From Planctomycetes bacterium UBA2386 (GTDB taxonomy: Bacteria > Planctomycetota > UBA1135 > UBA2386): 28,290 bases of DNA. The position numbers and the translations under genes are program-made. The first letter of the stretch is position 1; the number at the start of each line of letters is the position of its first letter. Under the pieces are notes generated by a model that saw nothing but the letters and a program-made list of their open reading frames with translations, was not told where the DNA came from and made no database searches. Below, piece after piece: positions 17,901 to 24,926 of the stretch. The DNA is taken from the NCBI GenBank assembly GCA_002343845.1, contig DDSQ01000134.1, forward strand, positions 2,044 through 30,333. The letters are read 5' to 3'.

Positions 17901-18423
17901 TCAGGTACTTCGGGTCGACGGCGCCGGTGGTCCCATCGCGCGGGAACCCGGCCTTCGCCCACTGCAGGAAACCCTGCCGCACCATCGGTCCACGGACCCG
18001 GCGATCGCCGTAGAACCGACGCACCAGCGACAGCCCCTTCTGGCAGCAGCGCGGTTCCCAGCGGCGGCTGGCCGGTGTGCCATCGAGGTCCTTGGCTTCG
18101 TGGAACGCGTAGGTGGGCGCGATCCGCGTCACGACGCCGTTCTTGACGAACCCGTGCAGCAGGCAGTTGTGCGTGTCGTTCGGCGCGCACAGGAACGTGA
18201 ACTTGGAGTCGAAGTGGTAGAGGTCGCGGTAGACCTTCTCCCACCCGCGATTGGGGTACTTCGCCAGCGGATTGTCGATCTGCACCGGATCGAGCAAGCC
18301 GGACATCGTCGCCGCGGACTGCGCCAGCGTGGTCGAGCCAGCGCCGGCGGTCATCATCAAGGCGAGGAACCCGCGACGATCCAGGGCGGACGAAGACGAA
18401 CCCGAAGGCGCGAGGTGGCTCAT
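14926..18423 (-). CDS. Mo-bisMGD catalytic alpha subunit, nitrite oxidoreductase (NXR)/periplasmic nitrate reductase-type
   Basis: An 1165-residue, Tat-exported molybdopterin oxidoreductase. The N-terminus has a twin-arginine motif ([11 protein letters not shown], residues 14-24). The FS0 cluster region reads CAPNDTHNC (79-87), with Cys127 as fourth ligand. Relative to NarG, Cys79 replaces His and Asp83 replaces a Cys, a pattern I associate with the NXR clade. Asp287 in [11 protein letters not shown] aligns with the Asp Mo ligand of type II enzymes. [33 protein letters not shown] and [20 protein letters not shown] also match that clade. Length fits NxrA (about 1150) better than NarG (about 1250). 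The ATG at 18423 has GGAG 7 nt upstream, and the operon follows with beta, gamma and chaperone. It could oxidise nitrite, reduce nitrate, or act on another substrate; sequence alone cannot decide. Confidence 0.9.
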   Translation of the reverse strand: MSHLAPSGSSSSALDRRGFLALMMTAGAGSTTLAQSAATMSGLLDPVQIDNPLAKYPNRGWEKVYRDLYHFDSKFTFLCAPNDTHNCLLHGFVKNGVVTRIAPTYAFHEAKDLDGTPASRRWEPRCCQKGLSLVRRFYGDRRVRGPMVRQGFLQWAKAGFPRDGTTGAVDPKYLNRGREPFVKVSWDEANELTARVLLDIATTYSGEQGQQRLRAQGYDDAMVEATKGAGTQVLKMRGGMPALGFTRIMGLYRFANQLALLDEKIRKVDADHAMGSRCWDSYAWHTDLPPGHPMVTGHQTNDFDLCNVEHAKLVLVWGMNWITTKMPDSHWLTEARMKGTRVVVIACEYSATASKGDDVLIVRPGTTPALALGFAQVILAEKLYDEQFVRRFTDLPLLVRLDTGERLRAADVFPGYQNAELKNHIEVLAAGAKPPKAHLQDREYVTAEQRAAWGDAVGWDAAKKQPVAITRDMIGVHADALPDGLGLEVDVEVTLADGKTVRCQSVFTATKQLLDDSYTPAQVSKLTWAPEDAIREVARAIAASRGETLFAMGMGPNQFFNNDLKDRAVFLVAALTGSVGRIGGNVGSFAGNYRSAWASGIPTFTTENPFDIELDPAKAPRTRVFYKGESAHFWNNGDRPLRYGKALLTGKSHVPTPTKCVVVSNGNSLIGNAKWHYDLVVNTLPKTEFIGVADWWWTGSCEYADIVYAVDSWAEMKVPDVTISVTNPFLYTYPPTPLPRIHDSRHDAEVIAGIASALAKLTGDQRHVDMWRFVPDGGMRPYLQRILDHSADMRGFRIENLEADARRGVPALVQTRTYPVWSSYESVHDSVPWFTKTGRLEFYREEREFRDAGENLVIHREPIDATFHEPAVLIADKPSPLLRPKTPQDYGADAADLSPDARMGRTVVRTVDELIASKHPLAKDGFRFIFHTPKYRHGAHTTPVDLDILAAWFGPFGDARRHDKRSPFVGEGYVDINPLDAKELGIEDGDYVWIDADPTDRPYRGAKQNSEPMGFSRLMSRARYYPGTPRGITRMWYNMYGASWGSVQGQKTRPDGLAKSPLTGYQGMYRCGSHQSATRAWLKPTWLTDSLVAKNMFGRQIGQGFQLDIHGATGAPRESFVRIAKAEHGGLGGKGLWRGAALGLRPTYATEAMQKHIDGAYVKKA

Positions 18424-18515
18424 GCAGGGCGCTCCAGCGAGTCACGGATGCGCAGCCCGGCCCGAGGGCGGACCACCACCGTCACGCCGAGCAACGCCGG
18501 CTCACGACCGGGTTT

Positions 18516-19538
18516 TCAGTCGCGAGTCGAAAGTCGCCGCATCACCGACCCCACGGCAGCACGCTGGCCCGCGCGCAGGATCAGCCGCAGCGAGTCGTAG
18601 CGCCGCGCGGCGTGAGCAAACAGCGTGCGCGCCAGCAGGCGCCAGGCGCGCCGCCGGTGCCGCGCCACCCGCCCGGCATCCGCCGCTGCCAGGCCGGCGA
18701 ACACCGCCTCGGCCTCGGCCTCGGTCGCGATCCACTCGGGATGGAACTGGCGTGCATAGCCCCACCACTCCACGCGCTCCACGACCAGGCCGATGCGCCG
18801 CACCAGCGCCTCGAGGCTGGCGCGGGTGAAGAAGTTGAGATGCCGCGGCACGTCGAGCCAATGCCAGGCCGCCCCTGCCGAGGCCAGGCCCGCACACGCA
18901 CTGTTCGGCACTTCGACGACGAGGCGCCCGCCGGGCGCCACGCGCGCCGCCGCCTGCCCCAGAGCACCGGCCGGATCGAGGCAGTGTTCGAGCACGTGCG
19001 CGAGCAGCACGAGGTCGAAGTGCCGCGCGACAATCGGAGCGGGGAGCGCTTCGGCCACACCGGCCCACACCTGCAGGCCACGCCCGCGCGCCGCCGCGCA
19101 GGCGGCAACGTCGGGTTCCACGCCCACGACCTCGAGCCCTTGCGCCGCCAGCAGCTTCAGGTTCTGACCCGAACCACAACCGATCTCCAACGCCGTCCGC
19201 GCCCCCACCGGCGGCAGCTGGTGCCACCAGCTGTCATCGGGTTCCGCCCCCCGGTCCGCCCGCCAGGCGAGCGCCATCAGCAGCCGCGCCGACCAACCCG
19301 GCCTCGCCTCGACGCGACCGGTTTCGGCGGTCGAATGCGTGTAGTACCGCCGCAGGTCATAGAAGGCCGGGATCTCGCTCGGCGCCGGCCGCGGCCAGAC
19401 CTGGCCGAAGGCGCAGGCATCGCACCACCACAGATTCCATGCGCCGGCCAGACCGGGCCGCCGCCAATCACACGGAACCTGCAACCAGCGACGCATCGCG
19501 CCGCCGCACAGCGCACACGCCGCGTCTCCGGGCGGCAC
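18516..19538 (-). CDS. Class I SAM-dependent methyltransferase with N-terminal zinc ribbon
   Basis: A 340-residue protein of the methyltransferase family that pairs a zinc-ribbon head with a Rossmann SAM domain. Cys8, Cys11, Cys39 and Cys42 (CALC and CDAC) form the zinc knuckle. Motif I is ALEIGCGSGQNLKLLAAQG (about 116-134), then VVGVEPD as motif II and HFDLVLLAHVLEHCLDP as motif IV with the HVLEH signature. The later block GGRLVVEVPNS and PRHLNFFT are typical of sugar or small-molecule methyltransferases. It begins with GTG at 19538, only 3 nt after the stop of the upstream secreted redox protein, so the two are probably co-transcribed. A gap of 92 bp separates it from the molybdoenzyme alpha gene. 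The substrate is unknown; a role in maturing the redox proteins is only a possibility. Confidence 0.86.
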   Translation of the reverse strand: MPPGDAACALCGGAMRRWLQVPCDWRRPGLAGAWNLWWCDACAFGQVWPRPAPSEIPAFYDLRRYYTHSTAETGRVEARPGWSARLLMALAWRADRGAEPDDSWWHQLPPVGARTALEIGCGSGQNLKLLAAQGLEVVGVEPDVAACAAARGRGLQVWAGVAEALPAPIVARHFDLVLLAHVLEHCLDPAGALGQAAARVAPGGRLVVEVPNSACAGLASAGAAWHWLDVPRHLNFFTRASLEALVRRIGLVVERVEWWGYARQFHPEWIATEAEAEAVFAGLAAADAGRVARHRRRAWRLLARTLFAHAARRYDSLRLILRAGQRAAVGSVMRRLSTRD

Positions 19539-19541
19539 GAC

Positions 19542-21797
19542 TCACCGCCAGGGCGGCGGTAGAGGCGTCGCGACGATGCCCATGGCACCAGTGCCCGTAC
19601 CGAGTTCCATCGCCAGCGGCGTCATGCCGAAGCCAGGCACATCGATCCAGACATGCTCGTGCAAGTAGGCCCACGGGCCCGGGACCACGGGCGGGGTGAG
19701 CGGCACGTCGCCGACGTGCACGAGGCCACGCGCATCGGGACTGAACAGCGTCAACGGTACCACGATCGCACGCACGCCGAGCAACGTCAGCGGCGCATGG
19801 CCCGAGACGAGCACGGTCTCTTGGGCGCCACCGGGTTGGAATGCAGCGGGCGCCTGACCGATGGCATCGAGCAACAGCAGCTGCTCGAGCAGTTCGAGGT
19901 CGTAGACGCTGACGTAGTCCTCGAACGTGTTGGTCACGTAGGCGAGGTAGGCGATGCGTGGAAACTGACCCGGCGCCGTGGGAGGCATCTTCTTCAGGCC
20001 GAACGTCACGCCGTGGCAGCCGAGCCCGGCCGGGAACGTGTAGATGCCGGTCGGCATGCCGCCGGCGTCGAGCGCGGCGATGCTGACGTTCATGGAAGCC
20101 TTGTTGCAGACGACCATGAAGCGGCGGTGCGCGTTGCCGTTGCGCGGGCTGACCGCGCACTGGATCGGCATGTGCGCCCAACGCACCGGCATCGCCATCA
20201 TGTCGGTCAAGGCGAGGTTGCCGGCGGCGTTGCCGAGCGGTGCCGGCACGGCGACCTTGGTGAGCGACTCGGCGCCGGGCGTGGCGTCGGCGCGGAACAC
20301 GCTGATGTCGTGGGTGCCGGCGTTGTTCGTGTAGACGATGAACGGCTGCCCGGGGCCCGCGACCGACCCGAAGACCGACGCCGCCAACGGCGCCGAGCCG
20401 CCGGTGCCGCTGCTGGCGACCTCGCACCCGATGCCGGTCCTGCCTGCGGCATCCGACCACGGTCGGGTCAGCGACCACAGCGAACACGACCCAGGGTAGG
20501 TGTTGGCGGTGACGAAGTGGCTGCCGTTGTCGAGGAACCACAGGCCGTGCGGAGAGAACGCAGGCCGGCCGTTCGATCCGTCGCTTTGCGACATCGCCGG
20601 CAGCGTCGCCCGACCGAACGCCAGGTCGGTGAACGGATCGATCTCGGCGACCTTGTTGCTGCCCATCACGGTGACGAACCAGCGGTTCGCCCCCGACGAA
20701 TAGGAGAGCCCCGGCGACGTCATGACGTGCGCGTTGGCGGCACCGAGCGGCACGTTGCCGATCACGGTCTTGGTCACGGCGTCGATCACGGTGCCGGTGA
20801 CGTCGTGCCAATTCGCGAACACCGCGATCTGGCGCACCGCTGTGCCATCGTGCGCACGACCGATCCAGCCATTGTGCGGGTTGTTGCCGACGCCGGGAAT
20901 CAAGGTCGTCGTCCAGGTCGCCGCATCGATGACTTCGACGGCGCCGTCGGGGCCGCCGGGGTTCTTCCTCGTCTGCAGGCCGACCCAGACTTCGCCGACG
21001 CCGGCCACGCCAGGCCTGGGGATGCTCCGGCGGCTGACACGCGTGAGCCCGGCAACCGCGCCACCGGGACTGACGATCTCGCACTGCATGTAGGGATGCA
21101 GGCTGCACCAGTACTTGTTGGCGCCGGGCGGCAACGATGCAGGATCGATGTAGCAGTACCCGGTTGCCTGGCCCTGGATGTTGTCCGCCCAACCGAGGAA
21201 GCCGGTGTCGACGCCGAGTGCCGGGTTGCTGACCGTGTGCCAGGTCTTGCCGCGGTTGACGACCTTCACGTACTCGCCAGGCGCAAGCACGACGCGCCGG
21301 CGGTCGCCGAACGGGTCCGCCAGGTCGGTGCCGTCGTCGCGGAACCAGGGCGCCTCGTCGAGGATCTCCAGCACGATCTCGCGGCCCGCGGGCGGCGGCG
21401 GCGGCGGCACGCCGGTCTGCATGTTGGCCCCGCCCACCGGGGGAGCGTAGAGCAGCCAGCGCACGAGCGCGTCCATCTCCTGGTCGCTCAGGATCTCGCG
21501 GCCGAACGCCGGCATCGCCGGCATGAAGCCAGCTCCGTACCAGCTGCCGTTCCGGACCGTGAACTTGAAGAGGTTCTCCAAGTAGGGGTTCGGCGCGGCG
21601 AAGCCATAGGCGATGCGCGGCGCCCCACGCGTCGGTTCGACCCAGGATGGGTGGCCACCGAGCCCATCTTGACCGTGGCACGTAGCGCAGCTGGCCGCAT
21701 ACAGCGCCGCCGGTGGCCGCGGCACCTGGGCCCACGCGGCGGCAGCGAGCAGCAACACGCACCAGAAGGGCAGCAGCGGGTCGAAGGCGTGTTTCAT
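19542..21797 (-). CDS. Secreted cytochrome c - cupredoxin - beta-propeller fusion protein
   Basis: A 751-residue exported redox protein. Residues 1-23 form a signal peptide ending AWA. A class I cytochrome c domain follows, with heme motif CATCH (37-41) and a likely axial Met in FMPAMPAFG (Met92 or Met95). After a Pro/Gly linker comes a cupredoxin domain (about 138-242) with His187 in KTWHTVSNP and the C-terminal copper loop CSLHPYM (Cys231, His234, Met237), a type 1 blue-copper pattern. The remaining 500 residues look like a beta-propeller with many His at blade starts (308, 316, 331, 357, 417, 427, 496, 542, 557, 595, 667). The ATG at 21797 was chosen for the signal peptide. It heads the minus-strand run that includes the molybdoenzyme, so it may exchange electrons with it. 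Function undetermined. Confidence 0.87.
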   Translation of the reverse strand: MKHAFDPLLPFWCVLLLAAAAWAQVPRPPAALYAASCATCHGQDGLGGHPSWVEPTRGAPRIAYGFAAPNPYLENLFKFTVRNGSWYGAGFMPAMPAFGREILSDQEMDALVRWLLYAPPVGGANMQTGVPPPPPPAGREIVLEILDEAPWFRDDGTDLADPFGDRRRVVLAPGEYVKVVNRGKTWHTVSNPALGVDTGFLGWADNIQGQATGYCYIDPASLPPGANKYWCSLHPYMQCEIVSPGGAVAGLTRVSRRSIPRPGVAGVGEVWVGLQTRKNPGGPDGAVEVIDAATWTTTLIPGVGNNPHNGWIGRAHDGTAVRQIAVFANWHDVTGTVIDAVTKTVIGNVPLGAANAHVMTSPGLSYSSGANRWFVTVMGSNKVAEIDPFTDLAFGRATLPAMSQSDGSNGRPAFSPHGLWFLDNGSHFVTANTYPGSCSLWSLTRPWSDAAGRTGIGCEVASSGTGGSAPLAASVFGSVAGPGQPFIVYTNNAGTHDISVFRADATPGAESLTKVAVPAPLGNAAGNLALTDMMAMPVRWAHMPIQCAVSPRNGNAHRRFMVVCNKASMNVSIAALDAGGMPTGIYTFPAGLGCHGVTFGLKKMPPTAPGQFPRIAYLAYVTNTFEDYVSVYDLELLEQLLLLDAIGQAPAAFQPGGAQETVLVSGHAPLTLLGVRAIVVPLTLFSPDARGLVHVGDVPLTPPVVPGPWAYLHEHVWIDVPGFGMTPLAMELGTGTGAMGIVATPLPPPWR

Positions 21798-21975
21798 GGC
21801 GGTGTCACGGCGCGATGGTGATTGCGCCCCGACCGGTTCGTCTTGGCCACGCGATGCGATGGACTCCACGCCAGCACGGCGTCGCTCGCGGAGCCCGTCG
21901 GCTCGCCCGGCGACCTGCCAGCAGCGAATCCCGCCGCGCACGCGAGCCAGGACCGGCCAACGATCCGTCCCGTTT

Positions 21976-22004
21976 CGACACCCGGCGAATTCGGGTCGGT
22001 GTCG
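21976..22004. repeat. Interrupted inverted repeat, possible operator
   Basis: CGACACC at 21976-21982 is exactly repeated in reverse complement as GGTGTCG at 21998-22004, with 15 bases between. An overlapping CCCG/CGGG pair (21981-21984 and 21992-21995) lies inside. It sits midway in the divergent intergenic region, a suitable place for a regulator binding site or a small RNA hairpin. In sequence this GC-rich, 7-bp repeats can occur by chance, so the functional claim is weak. Confidence 0.35.
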
Positions 22005-22063
22005 CTATTGGCCGGACGGACGCGAGCGATCGGCCGCATGGGTGATTGGGCAAATGCGTGGCT

Positions 22064-22093
22064 TTGGTGCAACCCGATGCGTGTCTCGAAAAT
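22064..22093 (+). promoter_or_regulatory. Weak sigma70-like promoter candidate for the radical SAM gene
   Basis: TTGGTG at 22064-22069 and GAAAAT at 22088-22093 are separated by 18 bases and lie about 87 bases before the start codon. They fall in the only AT-richer patch of the intergenic region. Both boxes deviate from consensus, and the host's promoter rules are unknown, so this is a tentative call. Confidence 0.2.
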
Positions 22094-22180
22094 TTCCTGC
22101 AATCATGGCAGACGTGCAATTCCGGCCGGCGCCCCCGCGATGAGTCACGTGGCGGAGACCCGTTCTCCAGGAATTTCCCG

Positions 22181-23116
22181 ATGCTCTCGCAACCCAATCT
22201 GCCTGGTGTCGAGCGCACTTTGCGCCCGATCACCTTCCCGTCGCGCTTTGCGGTCGAGTTGTGCGCCGACTGCAACCTGCGCTGCTCGATGTGCCACCAC
22301 CCGGCCATGCAGCGGCCCAAGGGCGTGCTGCCGTTCGCACTCTGGCAGAAGTGCGCCGACGAAGTGGCGGCGGTGGCGCCCGAGACGCAGGTGTGGTTCT
22401 CGTTCTGCGGCGAACCGCTGCTGCAGCCCGAGCTGCTGTTGCGCTGCCTCGCCTACGGCCGCTCCGTCGGGCTGCGGGCCCAGTGCCTCAACACCAACGG
22501 CATGTTGCTGACGCCCGCGATCGCCGATGCCCTGCTGGACGCCGGGCTGAGCCAGTTCGTCATCGGGCTCGACGCCTTCCGCCCCGAGACCTACGAGAAG
22601 ATCCGCATCGGCGGGCAACGCGACGTGGTCTACGGCAACGTGGAATACCTGCTGCGGGCGCGACAGCAGCGCACCACGGGCCCCGAGATCATGGTGCAGT
22701 TCATCTCGATGGCGGAGAACGAAGGCGAACTCGAGCCCTTCCGCGCGCACTGGCATGCGCGCGGCGCCACCGTCAAGGCGCGGCACATGCTGAGTTGGGG
22801 CGGGCGCTTTGGCACGTCCTTGTGTGTGCCGGACGAAGAACGCATCGCCTGCCCGTGGGCAGTGACGATGATGCACGTGTTCTGGGATGGGCGCGTGCCG
22901 CGCTGCCCCGGCGACACCGAGGGCGAGGAGGGCGTCGGCAACGCCTGGCACGAATCGCTCACCGACCTGTGGGCGCGGCTCGGCGCCTACCGCGAGCTCC
23001 ACCTGCAGCACCGTTTCCGCGAACTGCCCAAGCGCTGCCACACGTGCCGCGACTGGATGGTCGGCAGCGCCGAGCGCATCCGGCCGGCCGTTCCCGACGC
23101 CCCTGGCCAGCCATGA
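22181..23116 (+). CDS. Radical SAM protein with SPASM-like C-terminal cysteines
   Basis: A 311-residue radical SAM enzyme. The [4Fe-4S] SAM-cluster motif is CNLRCSMC (Cys31, Cys35, Cys38), followed by the GEPL loop (FCGEPLLQPELL), the TNGMLLTP segment and GLDAFRPETYEKIR, typical of the TIM-barrel core. The C-terminal part has further cysteines: ACPWAV, PRCPGD and KRCHTCRDW. These resemble an auxiliary-cluster (SPASM/twitch) domain of peptide- or carbohydrate-modifying enzymes. The ATG at 22181 is supported by AGGA at 22169-22172, 8 nt upstream; a longer frame to 22046 has no such site and lacks family residues. Its stop overlaps the next start as ATGA. Coupling to an acyltransferase-carrier fusion suggests a small biosynthetic pathway. 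The substrate cannot be inferred. Confidence 0.9.
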   Translation: MLSQPNLPGVERTLRPITFPSRFAVELCADCNLRCSMCHHPAMQRPKGVLPFALWQKCADEVAAVAPETQVWFSFCGEPLLQPELLLRCLAYGRSVGLRAQCLNTNGMLLTPAIADALLDAGLSQFVIGLDAFRPETYEKIRIGGQRDVVYGNVEYLLRARQQRTTGPEIMVQFISMAENEGELEPFRAHWHARGATVKARHMLSWGGRFGTSLCVPDEERIACPWAVTMMHVFWDGRVPRCPGDTEGEEGVGNAWHESLTDLWARLGAYRELHLQHRFRELPKRCHTCRDWMVGSAERIRPAVPDAPGQP

Positions 23117-24126
23117 GCACGCTCTACCTGTGCGGGGCCGGCAACTCCGAGGGCGTGCGCCTGGCACTCGAGTGCAATGAAGCGCGACGCCAGTGGGATC
23201 GCATCGTGTTGCTCGACGACGACCCGACAAAGCATGGCACTGCCCTGCTCGGCATTCCGATCGTCGGTCCACTGCGATTGCTGGCCGAGGCGCCCGCCGA
23301 CTCCTCCGCCGTCAACCTCGTCGCACGCAAGACCGCCGGACGAGCCGCCGTGCACCGGCGCATCGCGGCCAGCGGCGTGCCGTTCGCGACGCTCGTGCAC
23401 CCCGGCGTCGACGCCCGGTACTGCGTGCTCGGCCAGGGCGTGCTCGTCTACATGCAGGCAATCCTGTCCCCCGAGACGAGCCTCGCCGATGGCGTGGTCG
23501 TGTTCATGGGCGCGGTGGTCGGCCACGGCGCCAGCGTCGGCACTGGCAGCGTGATCGCGGCCGGCGCCGTGTTGAACGCGCGCGTCACCATCGAGGACGA
23601 GGTCTACGTCGGGTCCAACGCATCGGTGCTGCCCGACCTGCGCATCGGTGCCGGAGCCACGGTCGGCGCCAATACGCTGGTAGCCACCGACGTTCCCGCC
23701 GGCGCGACGATCGTCGGCGTACCGGGCCAGGTGCTGCAGACCGCTGCCGAGCCGGACCGGCATGCAGCGGAACCGATCGCGGCGACGACCGACGACACCG
23801 CCCGTCACGCGGTCCCCGAGTTGGAGTCTCGCCTGATGGCGATCCTGCACCGCGTGCTCGGCGAATCCCGCGCCACCGCCACCGACCGGTTCTTCGACGC
23901 CGGCGGCACGTCGCTGAAGGCGATCCACCTGCTCGCGGAAGTGCGCTCGACGCTCGGACACGACGTCCCGCTGCACGTCCTCTACGCCCGCTGCAGCATG
24001 CGCGAACTGGCGTTGCACCTGCTCGGTCTGCTGCCGACCGGGGAAGCCGCCGAGGCGGCACGCGCCCGTGCGATGATGCGCCGGCGCCACGCGGGAGTCG
24101 CGGCCACGGTGCCGCCACGTCCATAG
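23113..24126 (+). CDS. NeuD/PglD-like left-handed beta-helix acyltransferase fused to a carrier-protein domain
   Basis: A 337-residue two-part protein. Residues 1-100 form a nucleotide-binding-like alpha/beta domain (LYLCGAGNSEG, then RIVLLDDDP) as in PglD/NeuD sugar O/N-acyltransferases. Residues 100-207 are hexapeptide repeats of a left-handed beta-helix, with catalytic-type His138 in VVGHGASVG and the ending PAGATIVGVPGQVL. After a linker, residues 235-310 form an acyl/peptidyl carrier domain with FFDAGGTSLKAIHLLAEV, Ser267 being the phosphopantetheine site. The carrier could present an acyl group directly to the transferase. The ATG at 23113 overlaps the radical SAM stop (ATGA). No adenylation enzyme or phosphopantetheinyl transferase is seen nearby. 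The fusion is clearly visible; the pathway is inference. Confidence 0.88.
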   Translation: MSTLYLCGAGNSEGVRLALECNEARRQWDRIVLLDDDPTKHGTALLGIPIVGPLRLLAEAPADSSAVNLVARKTAGRAAVHRRIAASGVPFATLVHPGVDARYCVLGQGVLVYMQAILSPETSLADGVVVFMGAVVGHGASVGTGSVIAAGAVLNARVTIEDEVYVGSNASVLPDLRIGAGATVGANTLVATDVPAGATIVGVPGQVLQTAAEPDRHAAEPIAATTDDTARHAVPELESRLMAILHRVLGESRATATDRFFDAGGTSLKAIHLLAEVRSTLGHDVPLHVLYARCSMRELALHLLGLLPTGEAAEAARARAMMRRRHAGVAATVPPRP

Positions 24127-24238
24127 TCGGAACCGCGGTGCAATCCCGATGTCGCGCCGACGTTGCTCCGGAGGCGCACGCGCCCTCGGGGCCCGACCGC
24201 GCGCCCGAGCCATCGCGACGCCACCGCCGAGCGACCCC

Positions 24239-24694
24239 ATGCACGACCCGACCCTGACTGCAATCATGACGGCCGATCACCGGCGCTGCGACGAGCACCT
24301 GGCGGCTCTCGAGGCCGCAGCCCAGGACGGACGTTGGTCCGAGGCCACCGATGCCCTCGACACGTTCACAGCAACGGTGCGGGCGCATCTGCTCGCCGAG
24401 GAGCAGGTGCTGTTCCCCGCCTTCGAACGCGCAACCGGCCAACGCGGTGGTCCGACCATGGTGATGCGCATGGAACACGACCAGATGCGCGGTCTGCTCG
24501 ATACCCTGGCCGAGGCCGTGCGCGCCAAGAACTCCCCACGTTGTCTGGACCTCTCGGACACGCTGATGGTGCTGATCCAGCAGCACAATATGAAGGAAGA
24601 GCAGGTCCTCTATCCCATGTGCGACCAGGTACTGGCCACCGAGCACGGCGAACTGCGCCCGCGACTGCAGTCGGCGCTGGCGCCGTCGGCGTAG
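24239..24694 (+). CDS. Hemerythrin-like diiron protein
   Basis: A 151-residue four-helix protein with the hemerythrin HHE pattern. Likely diiron ligands are His14 (TADHRRCDEH), His50 and Glu54 (HLLAEEQVLFP), His80 (RMEHDQMR), and His116 and Glu120 (HNMKEEQVLYP). The spacing of the two H-x3-E motifs matches cation-binding hemerythrin domains that bind O2 or NO and occur in stress and denitrification contexts. The ATG at 24239 (MHDPTLT) begins the domain directly; the frame extends upstream but is Arg/Pro-rich and lacks family similarity. The DUF2249 gene starts 1 nt after its stop, and the NnrS-like gene overlaps that, so the three form one unit. An NO-related role follows from this association and is not shown by the sequence. 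Confidence 0.9.
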   Translation: MHDPTLTAIMTADHRRCDEHLAALEAAAQDGRWSEATDALDTFTATVRAHLLAEEQVLFPAFERATGQRGGPTMVMRMEHDQMRGLLDTLAEAVRAKNSPRCLDLSDTLMVLIQQHNMKEEQVLYPMCDQVLATEHGELRPRLQSALAPSA

Positions 24695-24695
24695 C

Positions 24696-24926
24696 GTGTG
24701 CACGAAGACGATCGATGTCCGGGAACTGGCCCCGCCGGGTCCGTTCGAGGTTGCGTTGCAGGCGATCGCCGAACTCGGCGGCGACGACGAACTGGTGCTG
24801 CTGCATCGTCGCGAGCCCTTCCCGCTCTACGACGTTCTCGCCGACCTCGGGTTCACCCACCACGTCGAACGGCTCGAAGGCGACTTCCGGATCGTGATCC
24901 GCCGGCGACCGCGGCAGGCGCCATGA
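24696..24926 (+). CDS. DUF2249 domain protein
   Basis: A 76-residue single-domain protein of the DUF2249 family, small alpha/beta proteins related to the TusA/SirA fold. It starts with TIDVRELAPPGPFEVALQAI, corresponding to the LDVR-L-PP-P lead of the family. It continues with the HRREPFPLYDVLADLGF block, where the family has a conserved H-x2-x-P-x2-L segment. The GTG start at 24696 lies immediately after the hemerythrin stop. Its TGA (24924-24926) overlaps the next gene's ATG at 24923, giving ATGA. In other bacteria DUF2249 genes cluster with nitrite/NO reductase and hemerythrin genes; its biochemical function is not established. The tight packing suggests equal expression with its neighbours. 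Confidence 0.85.
   Translation: MCTKTIDVRELAPPGPFEVALQAIAELGGDDELVLLHRREPFPLYDVLADLGFTHHVERLEGDFRIVIRRRPRQAP

Larger units (their letters stand above)
21798..22180. other. 383-bp divergent intergenic region between the redox protein and radical SAM genes
   Basis: This is the longest non-coding stretch in the window and separates two divergent transcription units, so it should hold promoters for both. I see no convincing coding sequence. It contains an interrupted inverted repeat at 21976-22004 and the only locally AT-richer patch (about 22044-22105), just upstream of the radical SAM gene. No FNR/NNR-type TTGAT-N4-ATCAA site, riboswitch or RNA gene was recognised by eye. Confidence 0.6.

Noticed and set aside
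14926..18423. Firm assignment as nitrite oxidoreductase
   Set aside because: Direction and substrate cannot be read from sequence; related nitrate reductases share these motifs, so only a family-level call is made.
14920..18600. A 1226-codon plus-strand open frame opposite the molybdoenzyme alpha gene
   Set aside because: It is the antisense shadow of a clearly recognisable gene in GC-rich DNA; its product is low-complexity, rich in Arg, His, Val and Glu, and has no domain.
21056..21110. A CuA-type dicopper site in the cupredoxin domain
   Set aside because: CuA needs C-x3-C-x3-H-x2-M. The loop here is C-x2-H-x2-M with one more Cys after the Met, which fits a type 1 copper site.
19542..21797. 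Calling the fusion protein a nitrous oxide reductase
   Set aside because: Domain order, copper loop and propeller His pattern differ from N2OR; only general composition is similar.
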